Positions 1 through 8,653 of a stretch of 64,000 nt of DNA are shown one piece after another. A program made the position numbers and the translations under genes. Numbering within the stretch: position 1 is the stretch's first letter; every line of letters begins with the position of its first letter. The notes beneath the pieces are model-generated. The model was not told where the DNA came from and did no database searches. It worked only from the letters and a program-made list of their open reading frames with translations. The DNA comes from Streptomyces sp. NBC_01689 (GTDB lineage Bacteria; Actinomycetota; Actinomycetes; Streptomycetales; Streptomycetaceae): the NCBI RefSeq assembly GCF_036250675.1, contig NZ_CP109592.1:9486001-9550000 (forward strand), written 5' to 3'.

Positions 1-414
1 CCCAAGATCGGCGGTGTGCTCGCCGCCAACGACACTCTCGGCAACGCGGCCATCGCCATCCTGCGCAAGCAGCACCGCAACGGCGAGGTCCCGGTCACCG
101 GCCAGGACGCCACGGTGCAGGCCTTGCAGAACATCCTGGCGGGCGATCAGTGCATGACCGTCTACAAGGCGGTCAAGAAAGAGGCGGACGCCACGGTCAA
201 GCTCGCCGTCTCCCTGGCCAAGGCCGAGAAGGGCGAGACGAACGCGACGGTCGAGGACCCCGAGGGCAAGCGCAAGGTCCCGTCCGTGCTGGAGACACCC
301 GTGGCCATCTACAAGGACAACGTCCAGGACGTCGTGGACGACGGCTATGTCACCAAAGCGCAGCTGTGCACGGGCAAGTACGCCGCCCTGTGCACCAAGG
401 CCGGCATCAAGTAG
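1..414 (+). CDS. xylF: Sugar ABC transporter substrate-binding protein, XylF-like (C-terminal part)
   Basis: Partial gene: the reading frame is open from base 1, so the N-terminus and signal sequence lie outside the window. About 137 C-terminal residues are visible. They include the GQDA segment followed by the conserved region with QCMTVYK, which is typical of xylose/ribose-type periplasmic binding proteins, where it closes the second lobe of the sugar-binding cleft. In a Gram-positive cell the mature protein would be a membrane-anchored lipoprotein delivering sugar to the permease encoded just downstream. An ATPase gene, a permease gene and a ROK repressor follow on the same strand, the arrangement of xylFGH plus a xylR-like regulator. 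Xylose as substrate is inferred from that order and the resemblance to XylF; another pentose is possible. Confidence 0.85.
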   Translation, partial: PKIGGVLAANDTLGNAAIAILRKQHRNGEVPVTGQDATVQALQNILAGDQCMTVYKAVKKEADATVKLAVSLAKAEKGETNATVEDPEGKRKVPSVLETPVAIYKDNVQDVVDDGYVTKAQLCTGKYAALCTKAGIK

Positions 415-532
415 CCCAGCCCGGCTGCTCGGACCGCTGCCCCTGGTCCGGCCGACCCGACCGCGGTTCCCGGGGCTCCGCCCGGCCCGGACCCGGGACC
501 CGCGACCTCCCGATCACAAGGAGCCGTCTTCC

Positions 533-1309
533 ATGACAGCGACCCCGATCCTCCAACTGCGCGGGATCGACAAGAGCTTCGGCGCCGTGCAGGTGCTGCA
601 CGACGTGTCCTTCGACGTCCATCCGGGAGAGGTGACCGCTCTCGTCGGAGACAACGGCGCGGGCAAGTCCACGCTGGTCAAGTGCATCGGCGGGATCCAC
701 GCGATCGACGGCGGCGCGTACTGGTTCGAAGGTCAGCAGGTCCAGGTGCACGGCCCCCGTGATGCGGCGGCCCTCGGCGTCGAGATCGTGTACCAGGACC
801 TCGCGCTCTGCGACAACCTCGACATCGTGCAGAACATGTTCCTCGGCCGCGAAAAGCGCCGCGGGCTCGTCCTGGACAACACCACGATGGAGGAGATGGC
901 CACCCGGACCCTCGAGGGACTGTCGGTCCGCACCGTCAAGTCCATCCGCCAACAGGTCTCCAGTCTCTCCGGCGGACAGCGGCAGACCGTGGCCATCGCC
1001 AAGGCCGTGCTGTGGAACAGCAAGGTCGTCATCCTGGACGAACCGACCGCCGCACTCGGTGTCGCTCAGACGGCACAGGTCCTCGAACTGGTCCGGCGCC
1101 TGGCCGACAACGGTCTCGCCGTCGTCCTGATCTCCCACAACATGAACGACGTCTTCGCGGTGTCCGACCGGATCGCCACCCTCTACCTGGGCCGGATGGC
1201 CGCTCAGGTCAGCACGTCGGACGTGACGCACTCCCAGGTCGTCGAACTCATCACCTCGGGCCGCAGCGGAGACCTCGGCCTCGCCCACAGCAACGGAGTC
1301 ACCACATGA
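533..1309 (+). CDS. xylG: Sugar ABC transporter ATP-binding protein, XylG-like
   Basis: A 258-residue single-domain ATPase that would power sugar uptake with the neighbouring permease. The Walker A motif GDNGAGKS lies near residue 40, the signature LSGGQRQ in the middle, Walker B VVILDEP after it, and the switch histidine in LISHN near residue 200. The start at 533 is chosen because AAGGAG lies 10 bases upstream; the frame is open further upstream without a better site. E. coli XylG and RbsA carry two tandem ATPase domains, whereas this protein carries one, as is usual for actinobacterial members. The stop overlaps the permease start in ATGA, indicating translational coupling. Confidence 0.92.
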   Translation: MTATPILQLRGIDKSFGAVQVLHDVSFDVHPGEVTALVGDNGAGKSTLVKCIGGIHAIDGGAYWFEGQQVQVHGPRDAAALGVEIVYQDLALCDNLDIVQNMFLGREKRRGLVLDNTTMEEMATRTLEGLSVRTVKSIRQQVSSLSGGQRQTVAIAKAVLWNSKVVILDEPTAALGVAQTAQVLELVRRLADNGLAVVLISHNMNDVFAVSDRIATLYLGRMAAQVSTSDVTHSQVVELITSGRSGDLGLAHSNGVTT

Positions 1310-2586
1310 CTGCCGCAGTCGCCCCCGAGAAGCCGGAAATGCCGCGTGGTCCCGGTCAGCCGAAGAAGAACGGAGCGGGCAAAGCCGCGAGTCTGCGCTC
1401 GGTCGCCCGGAACTATGTCGATCGGGTGAGGGGAGGCGAGCTGGGCGCCGTCCCCGCCGTACTCGGCCTGATCGTCCTGTGCGTGTTCTTCGCCGTCCTG
1501 CGTCCGGTCTTCCTGTCCGAGCTGAACTTCGCCAACCTGCTGACCCAGGGCGCGGGCAGCATCGCCATCGCCATGGGTCTGGTCTTCGTCCTCCTCCTCG
1601 GCGAGATCGACCTGTCCGCCGGTTACGCCAGCGGCGTCTGCGCCGCCGTCCTCGCCATTCTGCTCACCGAGCACGGATGGCCCTGGTACGGCGCGGTCGG
1701 TGCGGCGATCCTCACCGGCACGGTCATAGGCCTGGTACTCGGCCTGCTGGTGGCGAAGGTCGGCATCCCCTCATTCGTGGTCACGCTGGCAGCCTTCCTC
1801 GGCTTCCAGGGCATCGTGCTGATGCTGTTGAAGGAAGGCACCAACATCTCGATCCGGGACGAGACGATCCTGGCCGTCGCGAACAACAACCTTTCCCCCG
1901 CGCTGGGCTGGGTCCTGCTCGCCGTCAGTGTCGGGGCGTACGCGGCGATCCAGTTCCGGCAGAGCCGCAACCGCCGCCGGCGCGGGCTCGCCCCAGATCC
2001 GCTCACCCTGCTCGCGGTCAGGATCGGCGGCCTGGCGGTGCTCGGTGCGATCGCCGTCCACCTGCTCAACCAGGAGCGCAGCCGCAACATCGTCGTCGAC
2101 TCGCTCAAGGGCGTGCCGATCGTGGTGCCGGTCATCGCCGTCCTGCTCATCGCCGGTACCTTCCTGCTCCAGCGCACCTCGTTCGGGCTGCACATCTACG
2201 CGGTGGGCGGCAACGCCGAGGCGGCCCGCCGGGCCGGCATCAACGTGGCGGCCATCCGTGTCACCGCGTTCGTGATCTGCTCCTCCCTGGCCGCGGTCGG
2301 CGGCATCATCGCCGCGTCCCGGGGCAACTCGGTCGACCCCAACACCGGTGGCAGCAATGTGCTGCTGCTGGCGGTCGGCGCCGCCGTGATCGGCGGGACG
2401 AGCCTGTTCGGCGGGCGCGGCAGAGCGCGGGATGCCGTGCTCGGCGGCATGGTGGTCGCGGTCATACAGAACGGCATGGGCCTGATGGGGTACAGCTCAG
2501 GAGTCAAGTACGCTGTCACGGGTTCGGTTCTGCTGGTGGCCGCAGGCGTGGATGCGCTGTCCCGTCGCCGGGCCGTACAACGTTGA
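1306..2586 (+). CDS. xylH: Sugar ABC transporter permease, XylH-like
   Basis: A 426-residue polytopic permease of the ribose/xylose branch. The first 45 residues are polar and rich in Pro and Lys, followed by about ten hydrophobic helices. The GEIDLSAGY segment after the third hydrophobic stretch is the conserved core of the RbsC/XylH permease family. A basic stretch around residues 215-230 looks like a cytoplasmic loop. The start overlaps the ATPase stop by four bases. The downstream ROK regulator begins 13 bases after this stop, so it is probably in the same transcript. Confidence 0.92.
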   Translation: MTAAVAPEKPEMPRGPGQPKKNGAGKAASLRSVARNYVDRVRGGELGAVPAVLGLIVLCVFFAVLRPVFLSELNFANLLTQGAGSIAIAMGLVFVLLLGEIDLSAGYASGVCAAVLAILLTEHGWPWYGAVGAAILTGTVIGLVLGLLVAKVGIPSFVVTLAAFLGFQGIVLMLLKEGTNISIRDETILAVANNNLSPALGWVLLAVSVGAYAAIQFRQSRNRRRRGLAPDPLTLLAVRIGGLAVLGAIAVHLLNQERSRNIVVDSLKGVPIVVPVIAVLLIAGTFLLQRTSFGLHIYAVGGNAEAARRAGINVAAIRVTAFVICSSLAAVGGIIAASRGNSVDPNTGGSNVLLLAVGAAVIGGTSLFGGRGRARDAVLGGMVVAVIQNGMGLMGYSSGVKYAVTGSVLLVAAGVDALSRRRAVQR

Positions 2587-2599
2587 CGTCTGGGGTTCG

Positions 2600-3805
2600 A
2601 TGAAAGCCGGTCCCTCGCAGGAGGAGATTCGCCGGCACAACCTCGGCACCCTGCTCCGTCATGTACACATCGGTGGATCCATGTCGCGGGCCGTGCTGGC
2701 GGAGCGCATGGGGCTCAACCGCAGCACCATTCTGGGGCTGGTGAGCGAGCTGGGCTCGGCCGGTCTGGTCCGTGAGGAACTGCCGCGTGAGACCGGCAGG
2801 GCCGGCCGGCCGTCTCTGGTGGTACGGCCGGAGTCCGACCGCGTGTACGTCCTCGCGTTCGATGTGGGTGTCGATCGGCTGGCCGTCGCCCGCATCGGCC
2901 TGGGTGGCATCTTCCTCGACCGCAGGGAGATCCCCATACCCCCAGACCCTCGCAGCGTCGACCAGGTGGCCGAGGCCCTCGCCGGCTCCGCGCTGGACAT
3001 GCACAGCACAGCACCGCACGGTACTCACTGCGTCGGGGTGGCCGCCGCCGTCCGCGGGATGGTTCGCCGACCCGACGGCCTCGTCCGAGCCGTCCCCTAC
3101 CTCGGCTGGAAGGACGAGGAGTTCGGCACGGACCTCACGCGCAGGCTGGGCCTCGGCCTTCCCGTCTCCGTGGGCAACGAGGCCAGTCTCGGGGCGCTCG
3201 CGGAGCACCTGCGCGGCGCCGGAACGGGCTGCCAGGACCTCTTGTACCTGCATGGCGACATCGGCATCGGCGGCGGTGTCATCACCGGTGGCCAACTGCT
3301 GCACGGCGACGGCGGATACGGCGGCGAGATCGGGCACATGGTCGTCAACCCGCGCGATGGCAGGCCCTGCGCCTGCGGGGCGCGCGGCTGCCTGGAAGCC
3401 GAGGCGGGAGAGCGGGCCCTGCTGGAGGCCGCGCGGCGCGATCCGTCGGCCACCGGCCGGGAAGCCGTGCACGCCGTCGTCGAAGCGGCTGACCGAGGAG
3501 ACATCGTCGCCCGCGCCGCCCTCCACGACGTCGGCGACTGGCTCGGCATCGGCGTCGCCAACCTGGTCAATGTGCTCAACCCGCGCACGGTCGTCTTCGG
3601 CGGGACGCTCCGCGAGGTGTTTCTCGCCTCGGCCGCCCAGATCCGCAGCCGTATCAACCGCATCGCCCTCACCGCCTCCCGCGAGAACCTCAGGCTGCGC
3701 GTGGGAGAACTCGGCGACGACGCGGTGCTCATCGGAGCCGCCGAACTAGCCTTCTCCGAGATCCTGGTCGGCCCACTGGAGACGCTGGCTCGCGCCGGTG
3801 GATGA
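2600..3805 (+). CDS. ROK-family transcriptional repressor, XylR-like
   Basis: A 401-residue ROK protein combining a DNA-binding N-terminus with a sugar-kinase-like sensor domain. Residues 1-75 hold a winged-helix segment (RAVLAERMGLNRSTI). The rest is the ROK fold, with the zinc signature near residue 260: a GH pair followed by CACGARGC, giving the usual His and three Cys ligands. Such proteins repress sugar uptake genes and release DNA on binding the sugar. Position directly after the permease gene suggests it controls the xylose-type operon. Start 2600 gives the usual family N-terminus. The frame is open further upstream to 2552, which would overlap the permease. No strong ribosome site is visible, so coupling to the permease is likely. 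Confidence 0.9.
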   Translation: MKAGPSQEEIRRHNLGTLLRHVHIGGSMSRAVLAERMGLNRSTILGLVSELGSAGLVREELPRETGRAGRPSLVVRPESDRVYVLAFDVGVDRLAVARIGLGGIFLDRREIPIPPDPRSVDQVAEALAGSALDMHSTAPHGTHCVGVAAAVRGMVRRPDGLVRAVPYLGWKDEEFGTDLTRRLGLGLPVSVGNEASLGALAEHLRGAGTGCQDLLYLHGDIGIGGGVITGGQLLHGDGGYGGEIGHMVVNPRDGRPCACGARGCLEAEAGERALLEAARRDPSATGREAVHAVVEAADRGDIVARAALHDVGDWLGIGVANLVNVLNPRTVVFGGTLREVFLASAAQIRSRINRIALTASRENLRLRVGELGDDAVLIGAAELAFSEILVGPLETLARAGG

Positions 3806-3816
3806 CCGGAACGGCC

Positions 3817-3860
3817 GTGGAACGGGCAGTAGGTCGGTCCGTGGCCGCTGCCCGTTCCAC
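3817..3860. terminator. Bidirectional terminator hairpin between converging regulators
   Basis: A perfect 13-base inverted repeat, GTGGAACGGGCAG at 3817-3829 and its complement at 3848-3860, lies between the ends of the ROK and LacI genes. No T-run follows on either strand, so termination would be of the stem-only type common in Streptomyces. Confidence 0.7.
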
Positions 3861-3882
3861 GCCCGTGACGGACGCGACCCCG

Positions 3883-4899
3883 TCACGACGAGTCCCGCAC
3901 CACCAGTTCGGTGGGAAGGACGATGTGCCTGCGAGGCTCCTCGGGATCATCGATCTCAGCCAGCAGAATCCGGGCGATCGCAGTGCCGATCTCCTCGACC
4001 GGCTGGCGCACGCTGGTGAGCGGCGGGGTGCTGTGGCGGGCGATGATGGAGTCGTCGAACCCGATCACCGCCACGTCATCGGGAACGCGACGCCCCTGTC
4101 GGCGCAATTCCGCGAGCGCCCCCGCTGCCATGACGTCCGAGGCGACGAAGACGGCGTCGAGCGAGGGAACTTGTCGAAGGAGTGCACGCATGGCGGCCTC
4201 GCCGCCCTCCTCGGTGAAGTCGGCCGAGGCCACGAGCCGGTCGGGGGCGTCATGGCCCGCCTTTCCGAGGGTCTCGCGCCACCCCTGGAGCCTGCTGCGG
4301 GCCACGTCCATGTCCAACGGCCCGCTGATGGTGCCGATCGTCCGGCGCCCCCGAGCGAGCAGGTGCTCGACTGCCGCCGCGGCTCCGCCGGCGTTGTCGG
4401 AGTGCACGTGGCTGAGTGACTCGTCGGCCGAGCGGCGCCCGGCGAGCACGGTGGGCAGACCCATGTCCTCCAGAAGCCCCGGCAGCGGGTCGTGTTCGTG
4501 CACTGAGACGAGGAGGACTCCGTCCACCCGCCGCTCCGCCACCGACTCGGTGAGCTGGTCTCGTTCGGACTGATCGCGTACAAGGATGAGTTGCAGTTGT
4601 GTCCGGGTCTCCGCCAAGGCGGTGCTGACCCCGCGGATGACTGCCGAGAAGTACGGCTCGGAGCCCAGTCGGCTCTCCGACTCGGGTATGACCAGGGCCA
4701 CGGAGTTCGTGCGGCTCGTCACGAGACCCCGGGCGACGGAGTTCGGGACGTAGTTCAGTTCGGCGATGGCGGCGAGTACGGCGGTCCTGGCCTTCTCGCT
4801 GACGAGTTCGGAACCGTTGATGACTCGTGAAACCGTGGTGCGTCCGACGCCGGCACGCGCGGCCACGCTCTTGATGGTCGGGCGTCGCCTGCCCTCCAT
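3883..4899 (-). CDS. LacI-family transcriptional regulator, CebR-like
   Basis: A 338-residue LacI/GalR repressor. Residues 5-55 form the helix-turn-helix and hinge (TIKSVAARAGVGRTTVSRVI, then the NYVPN hinge motif). The rest is the periplasmic-binding-like effector domain, ending with the family motif around TSVRQPVEEIG. It is transcribed away from the beta-glucoside transport operon, the layout of cebR-cebEFG-bglC, so it most likely represses that operon and itself in response to cellobiose or a related glucoside. The start at 4899 is supported by GAGGAG five bases upstream. An in-frame start at 4938 lacks a comparable site. Effector identity is inference from context. Confidence 0.92.
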   Translation of the reverse strand: MEGRRRPTIKSVAARAGVGRTTVSRVINGSELVSEKARTAVLAAIAELNYVPNSVARGLVTSRTNSVALVIPESESRLGSEPYFSAVIRGVSTALAETRTQLQLILVRDQSERDQLTESVAERRVDGVLLVSVHEHDPLPGLLEDMGLPTVLAGRRSADESLSHVHSDNAGGAAAAVEHLLARGRRTIGTISGPLDMDVARSRLQGWRETLGKAGHDAPDRLVASADFTEEGGEAAMRALLRQVPSLDAVFVASDVMAAGALAELRRQGRRVPDDVAVIGFDDSIIARHSTPPLTSVRQPVEEIGTAIARILLAEIDDPEEPRRHIVLPTELVVRDSS

Positions 4900-4957
4900 G
4901 CCGTCTCCTCGCTCGCTTGCTGTTCCAACGGCTTTCACCTGCGCATTGTGCCAGATA

Positions 4958-4973
4958 CCGGAAGTGCTTCCGG
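4958..4973. promoter_or_regulatory. LacI-type operator, probable autoregulatory site
   Basis: CCGGAAGTGCTTCCGG is a 7-base inverted repeat with a TG centre, matching the GGAAGCGCTTCC form typical of LacI-family operators apart from the centre. It lies 59 bases upstream of the LacI gene start and could mediate autoregulation. Confidence 0.5.
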
Positions 4974-5070
4974 AGGATGCCGGTGGGGAGGCGCGACATC
5001 TCTCCGCAACGAACTGGATTCAACTTCTTGACAGGGGGTGTTGAGGGCCGCCACGCTTCGGGCCCTCGGG

Positions 5071-5106
5071 TGGGAACGTTCCCATTCTTCATTGGGAACG
5101 TACCCA
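5071..5106. promoter_or_regulatory. Paired LacI-type operators of the beta-glucoside operon
   Basis: Two copies of a 14-base palindrome: TGGGAACGTTCCCA at 5071-5084 (perfect) and TGGGAACGTACCCA at 5093-5106. Their centres are 22 bases apart, about two helical turns. They resemble the CebR operator TGGGAGCGCTCCCA. A TTGACA hexamer at 5028-5033 precedes them, without a clear -10, and the binding-protein gene starts 76 bases after them. This is the expected place for repression by the adjacent LacI protein. Confidence 0.7.
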
Positions 5107-5182
5107 CTAGGGCAAATCGGGGCTCTCGGAGTGACCGTGAGCTCGAAGTCCGGTGCGTCAGCGCCATCACGAGAAGGATGAA

Positions 5183-6502
5183 ATGGGCATGGTGCGACAG
5201 AAGTTACGTATACGCACACGAGCGGTAGCCGCCGTATCGGTCGTGTCGGCTCTCGGCCTGGTCGTCGGCTGCGGGAGCGGCGGCAGCGGTGGGACGGGGG
5301 GAGGGAAGAAGGACGGCAAGGTCACCATCACCATGGGGCTGTTCGGCGTCATGGGCTTCAAGGAGACCGGTCTGCTCGACAAGTACATGAAGGAGCATCC
5401 GGACGTCGTCATCAAGGCCGACGTCGCCGGTGACGAGCAGACCTACTACACCGCATTGCAGACTCACTTGGCCGCGGGCAGCGGGCTGAAGGACATCCAG
5501 GGCATAGAGATCGGCCGGGCCAAGGAATTGTCCGACACCCAGAAGGACAACTTCGTCGATCTGGCCGGTGTGGCCGGCACGGACCACTTCCTGCCGTGGA
5601 AGCAGAGCCAGGTCACCACCACGGACAAGAAGGTCATCGGCCTCGGCACCGACATCGGCCCGATGGCGGTCTGTTACCGCAAGGACCTCTTCGAGCAGGC
5701 AGGCCTGCCGACCGACCGCGAGGAGGTGGCCAAGCTGTGGGAGGGGGACTGGACCAAATACGTCGATGCGGGCGTGGAGTTCAAGCAGAAGTCCAAGGGT
5801 GACAAGGTCGCGTTCATGGACAGCTCCAGCGGACTGTTCAACGCCATGATCTACGGCCACTCCCAGCAGTTCTACGACAAGAGGGGGGAGTTGATCTATG
5901 CCTCCAACCCTGTCGTGAAGGACGCCTGGAAGCTGGCATCGAAGGCGGCCACTTCCGGTCTCACCGCGAAGCTCCGCCAGTTCCAGCCCGGTTGGGACCC
6001 CGGTCTGGCCAACAGCACTTTCGCCACCACCGTCTGTCCGGCATGGATGCTCGCGCACATCAGTGAGAAGGCGGGACCGGCGAACAAGGGCAAGTGGGAC
6101 GTCGCCAAGGCGCCTCAGGGCGCCAACTGGGGCGGATCTTTCCTCGGCGTGATGGAGAAGAGCCCCGTGAAGAAGGAGGCGCAGGAGCTGGTGGCCTGGC
6201 TCACCTCCCCTGAACAGCAGGCGTACCTCTTCAAGAAGATCGGCAACTTCCCCTCGTCGAAGACCGCACTGGCGATGCCGGACGTCGTCGACGCCAAGTC
6301 GGACTACTTCAGCGGCGCGCCCATCGGCCAGATCTTCGGCGCCGCTGCCAAGGAGATCCCCGACGAGCAGGTGCTGGGCCGCAAGGACGGCACCATCAAG
6401 GACATCTTCTCGCAGGGACTGAGCTTGATCGAGTCCCAGAACAAGAGTCCGGACGATGCGTGGAAGACCACCGACCAGCGCATCAAGAAGGCCGCCGGCT
6501 GA
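5183..6502 (+). CDS. Sugar ABC transporter substrate-binding lipoprotein, CebE-like
   Basis: A 439-residue family-1 extracellular solute-binding lipoprotein. The N-terminus has a basic segment, a hydrophobic stretch and a lipobox VVGC with the lipidated cysteine at residue 30, then a Gly/Ser linker. The body has the binding-protein fold, including a LVAWLTSPEQQ segment typical of oligosaccharide binders. The start at 5183 follows GAGAAGGA; an ATG two codons later is also possible. It heads an operon with two permeases and a GH1 beta-glucosidase, so the ligand is probably cellobiose or another beta-glucoside. No ATPase gene is present. In Streptomyces such systems borrow the shared MsiK ATPase encoded elsewhere; this is known biology, not visible here. 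Confidence 0.9.
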   Translation: MGMVRQKLRIRTRAVAAVSVVSALGLVVGCGSGGSGGTGGGKKDGKVTITMGLFGVMGFKETGLLDKYMKEHPDVVIKADVAGDEQTYYTALQTHLAAGSGLKDIQGIEIGRAKELSDTQKDNFVDLAGVAGTDHFLPWKQSQVTTTDKKVIGLGTDIGPMAVCYRKDLFEQAGLPTDREEVAKLWEGDWTKYVDAGVEFKQKSKGDKVAFMDSSSGLFNAMIYGHSQQFYDKRGELIYASNPVVKDAWKLASKAATSGLTAKLRQFQPGWDPGLANSTFATTVCPAWMLAHISEKAGPANKGKWDVAKAPQGANWGGSFLGVMEKSPVKKEAQELVAWLTSPEQQAYLFKKIGNFPSSKTALAMPDVVDAKSDYFSGAPIGQIFGAAAKEIPDEQVLGRKDGTIKDIFSQGLSLIESQNKSPDDAWKTTDQRIKKAAG

Positions 6503-6613
6503 TCTCGGGCACCGCCCGTCAACGGAGCCGCCCGGCGCCCCACGCACGGCCTGTCCGGGCCGCCGGGCCCGCCTCCGCCCGCTCCTGTCACCCTCCAGGA
6601 AGGACGCCTCGCG

Positions 6614-7612
6614 GTGGCCATCTCCACCTCGACACCCCCTGACGGACCCTCTGGCACCATGCCGACCGGCACCGACCCCGACCCCGACGGGGACCTGCTC
6701 CGGCGCCGTACGCTGTTGCACCGCCTCGACGTGGGTGGAGCCCCCTACGCCTTCATCGCGCCGTTCTTCGTCGTCTTCGCCGCCTTCAGCCTCTATCCAC
6801 TGATCTACACCTGGTGGATCTCCTTGCACCGCGTCGAGTTGTCGACCTTGAACCTCATGGAATGGGTCGGTTTCGACAACTACACGGCCCTGTGGAACGA
6901 CGAGCGCTTCTGGAACGCGCTGCTCAACACATTCACCATCGGCGTGCTGTCGACCGTGCCGCAACTGATGATGGCCCTGGGGCTCGCCCACCTGCTCAAC
7001 TACCAATTGCGTGGCTCCACGTTCTTCCGCGTCGCCGCGCTGACGCCCTACGCCACGTCGGTGGGGGCCGCTGCCCTCGTGTTCACGATGCTCTTCGAAC
7101 GAGACTTCGGCATGATCAACTGGATGCTGAACCTGGTCGGCGTCGACAATATCGACTGGGAGAACAACAAATGGGCTGCTCAGACGGCGATTTCCACGAT
7201 CGTGATCTGGCGCTGGACCGGCTACAACGCACTGCTGTACCTGGCGGCAATGCAAGCGATTCCTCGCGACCGCTACGAGGCCGCGGCGATCGACGGCGCC
7301 TCCCGCTGGCAGCAGTTCCTCAAGGTGACCGTCCCCGGTATCCGCTCCACCATCGTGTTCACCATCGTGCTGTCCACCATCGGCGCCACACAGCTCTTCG
7401 GTGAGCCCCTGATCTTCGGCCAGGGCCCGAACGGCATCACCGGGGGAGCGGACAACCAGTACCAGACGCTGGGACTGCTGCTGTACGAGGAGGGCTGGAA
7501 GAACTACCAGATGGGCCGGGCGGCCACGGTCGCCTGGGCAATGTTCCTCCTGCTCATCGTGGTGTTCGTCGTCCAACAAGTCGTCAGGCGCGTCCTCGCG
7601 CGCAGGACGTGA
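6614..7612 (+). CDS. Sugar ABC transporter permease, CebF/MalF-like
   Basis: A 332-residue inner-membrane permease. About 40 polar residues precede six hydrophobic segments. The EAA loop EAAAIDGASRWQQF near residue 220, which contacts the ATPase, identifies a binding-protein-dependent permease. GTG at 6614 is the chosen start, with AGGAAGGA upstream. The 111-base gap after the binding-protein gene contains nothing else. The partner permease begins 13 bases after the stop, so the two form the usual heterodimer. Confidence 0.92.
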   Translation: MAISTSTPPDGPSGTMPTGTDPDPDGDLLRRRTLLHRLDVGGAPYAFIAPFFVVFAAFSLYPLIYTWWISLHRVELSTLNLMEWVGFDNYTALWNDERFWNALLNTFTIGVLSTVPQLMMALGLAHLLNYQLRGSTFFRVAALTPYATSVGAAALVFTMLFERDFGMINWMLNLVGVDNIDWENNKWAAQTAISTIVIWRWTGYNALLYLAAMQAIPRDRYEAAAIDGASRWQQFLKVTVPGIRSTIVFTIVLSTIGATQLFGEPLIFGQGPNGITGGADNQYQTLGLLLYEEGWKNYQMGRAATVAWAMFLLLIVVFVVQQVVRRVLARRT

Positions 7613-7625
7613 CCGGGAGAACCTC

Positions 7626-8567
7626 ATGACCACAGACAGCATCCCGGTCCGGACGGCGGACACCTGCCCCGAGGCCGCACCCAAAGCTCGGAGGAACACC
7701 GCGCCCGGAGGGCGAAGGCGGCCGCTGTTCCGGCACCCGGGCGCGGGACGCCAGCATCACGCGGGACCCGTCGCCTACATCCTCCTGGGGATCGCAGCTC
7801 TCTTCTCCCTCTTCCCGCTCTACTGGACGCTGGTGGCAGCCTCGACCGACAACACCCGCGTCACCCAGACACCTCCGCCGTTCCTGCCCGGACCCCACCT
7901 GCTGGACAACCTGGGCAAGGCCTGGCGGGACGCCGCGCTGGGCAAGGCCATGCTCAACAGCATGATCGTGGCCGGGGCGATCGCCCTGTCCACGGTGCTC
8001 TTCGCCACACTGGCGGGTTTCGCCTTCGCGAAACTCCGCTTCAAGGGCCGCAACATCCTGCTCATGCTTGTGATCGGCACCATGCTGGTCCCGCCCCAAC
8101 TCGGCGTCGTCCCCCTGTTCATGATGATGTCGGAACTGGGCTGGGGCCAGACCCTGCCCGCCGTCATCTTTCCCACTCTCGTCAGCGCCGTCGGCGTGTT
8201 CTTCATGCGGCAGTACCTGACCGAGGCGCTACCCGACGAACTCGTCGAAGCGGGCCGCGTGGACGGTGCGCACTCCCTGCGCATCTTCTGGAGCATTGTG
8301 CTGCCGATCGCCCGAGCTCCCATGGCCGTACTCTTCATGATCACATTCGTGCACGCCTGGAACGATTTCTTCTGGCCGTTCATCGTCCTCGACATGACCA
8401 ACCCGACGGTGCCCGTCGCCCTCACCCAGCTGAGTGCCGGATATGTTCGCGACCAGTCCCTGATCATGGCCGGAGCGCTGCTCGGCACGCTGCCCCTGCT
8501 CGCGATGTTCGTCGTCTTCGGCCGGCAGATCGTCGGCGGAATCATGCAGGGCGCCGTCAAGGGATGA
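7626..8567 (+). CDS. Sugar ABC transporter permease, CebG/MalG-like
   Basis: A 313-residue permease forming the second half of the transmembrane channel. A polar N-terminus of about 45 residues precedes six helices. The EAA motif appears as [16 protein letters not shown] near residue 205, in the position expected for MalG-type proteins. GGGAGAACC lies just before the ATG. Gene order (binding protein, MalF-type, MalG-type, beta-glucosidase) matches cebEFG-bglC of cellulolytic streptomycetes. Confidence 0.92.
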   Translation: MTTDSIPVRTADTCPEAAPKARRNTAPGGRRRPLFRHPGAGRQHHAGPVAYILLGIAALFSLFPLYWTLVAASTDNTRVTQTPPPFLPGPHLLDNLGKAWRDAALGKAMLNSMIVAGAIALSTVLFATLAGFAFAKLRFKGRNILLMLVIGTMLVPPQLGVVPLFMMMSELGWGQTLPAVIFPTLVSAVGVFFMRQYLTEALPDELVEAGRVDGAHSLRIFWSIVLPIARAPMAVLFMITFVHAWNDFFWPFIVLDMTNPTVPVALTQLSAGYVRDQSLIMAGALLGTLPLLAMFVVFGRQIVGGIMQGAVKG

Positions 8568-8653
8568 GCAGCTGGCCGTTCTCCTCCTCGCACGCCCTTC
8601 ACCAGACCGGTCTTTCACCGCTTCCGCCCCGCAGAACCTCTGGAAGGACCCAC

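Noticed and set aside
5204..7699. Minus-strand frame across the beta-glucoside operon
   Set aside because: Antisense to three genes with strong family motifs; no domain recognised in it.
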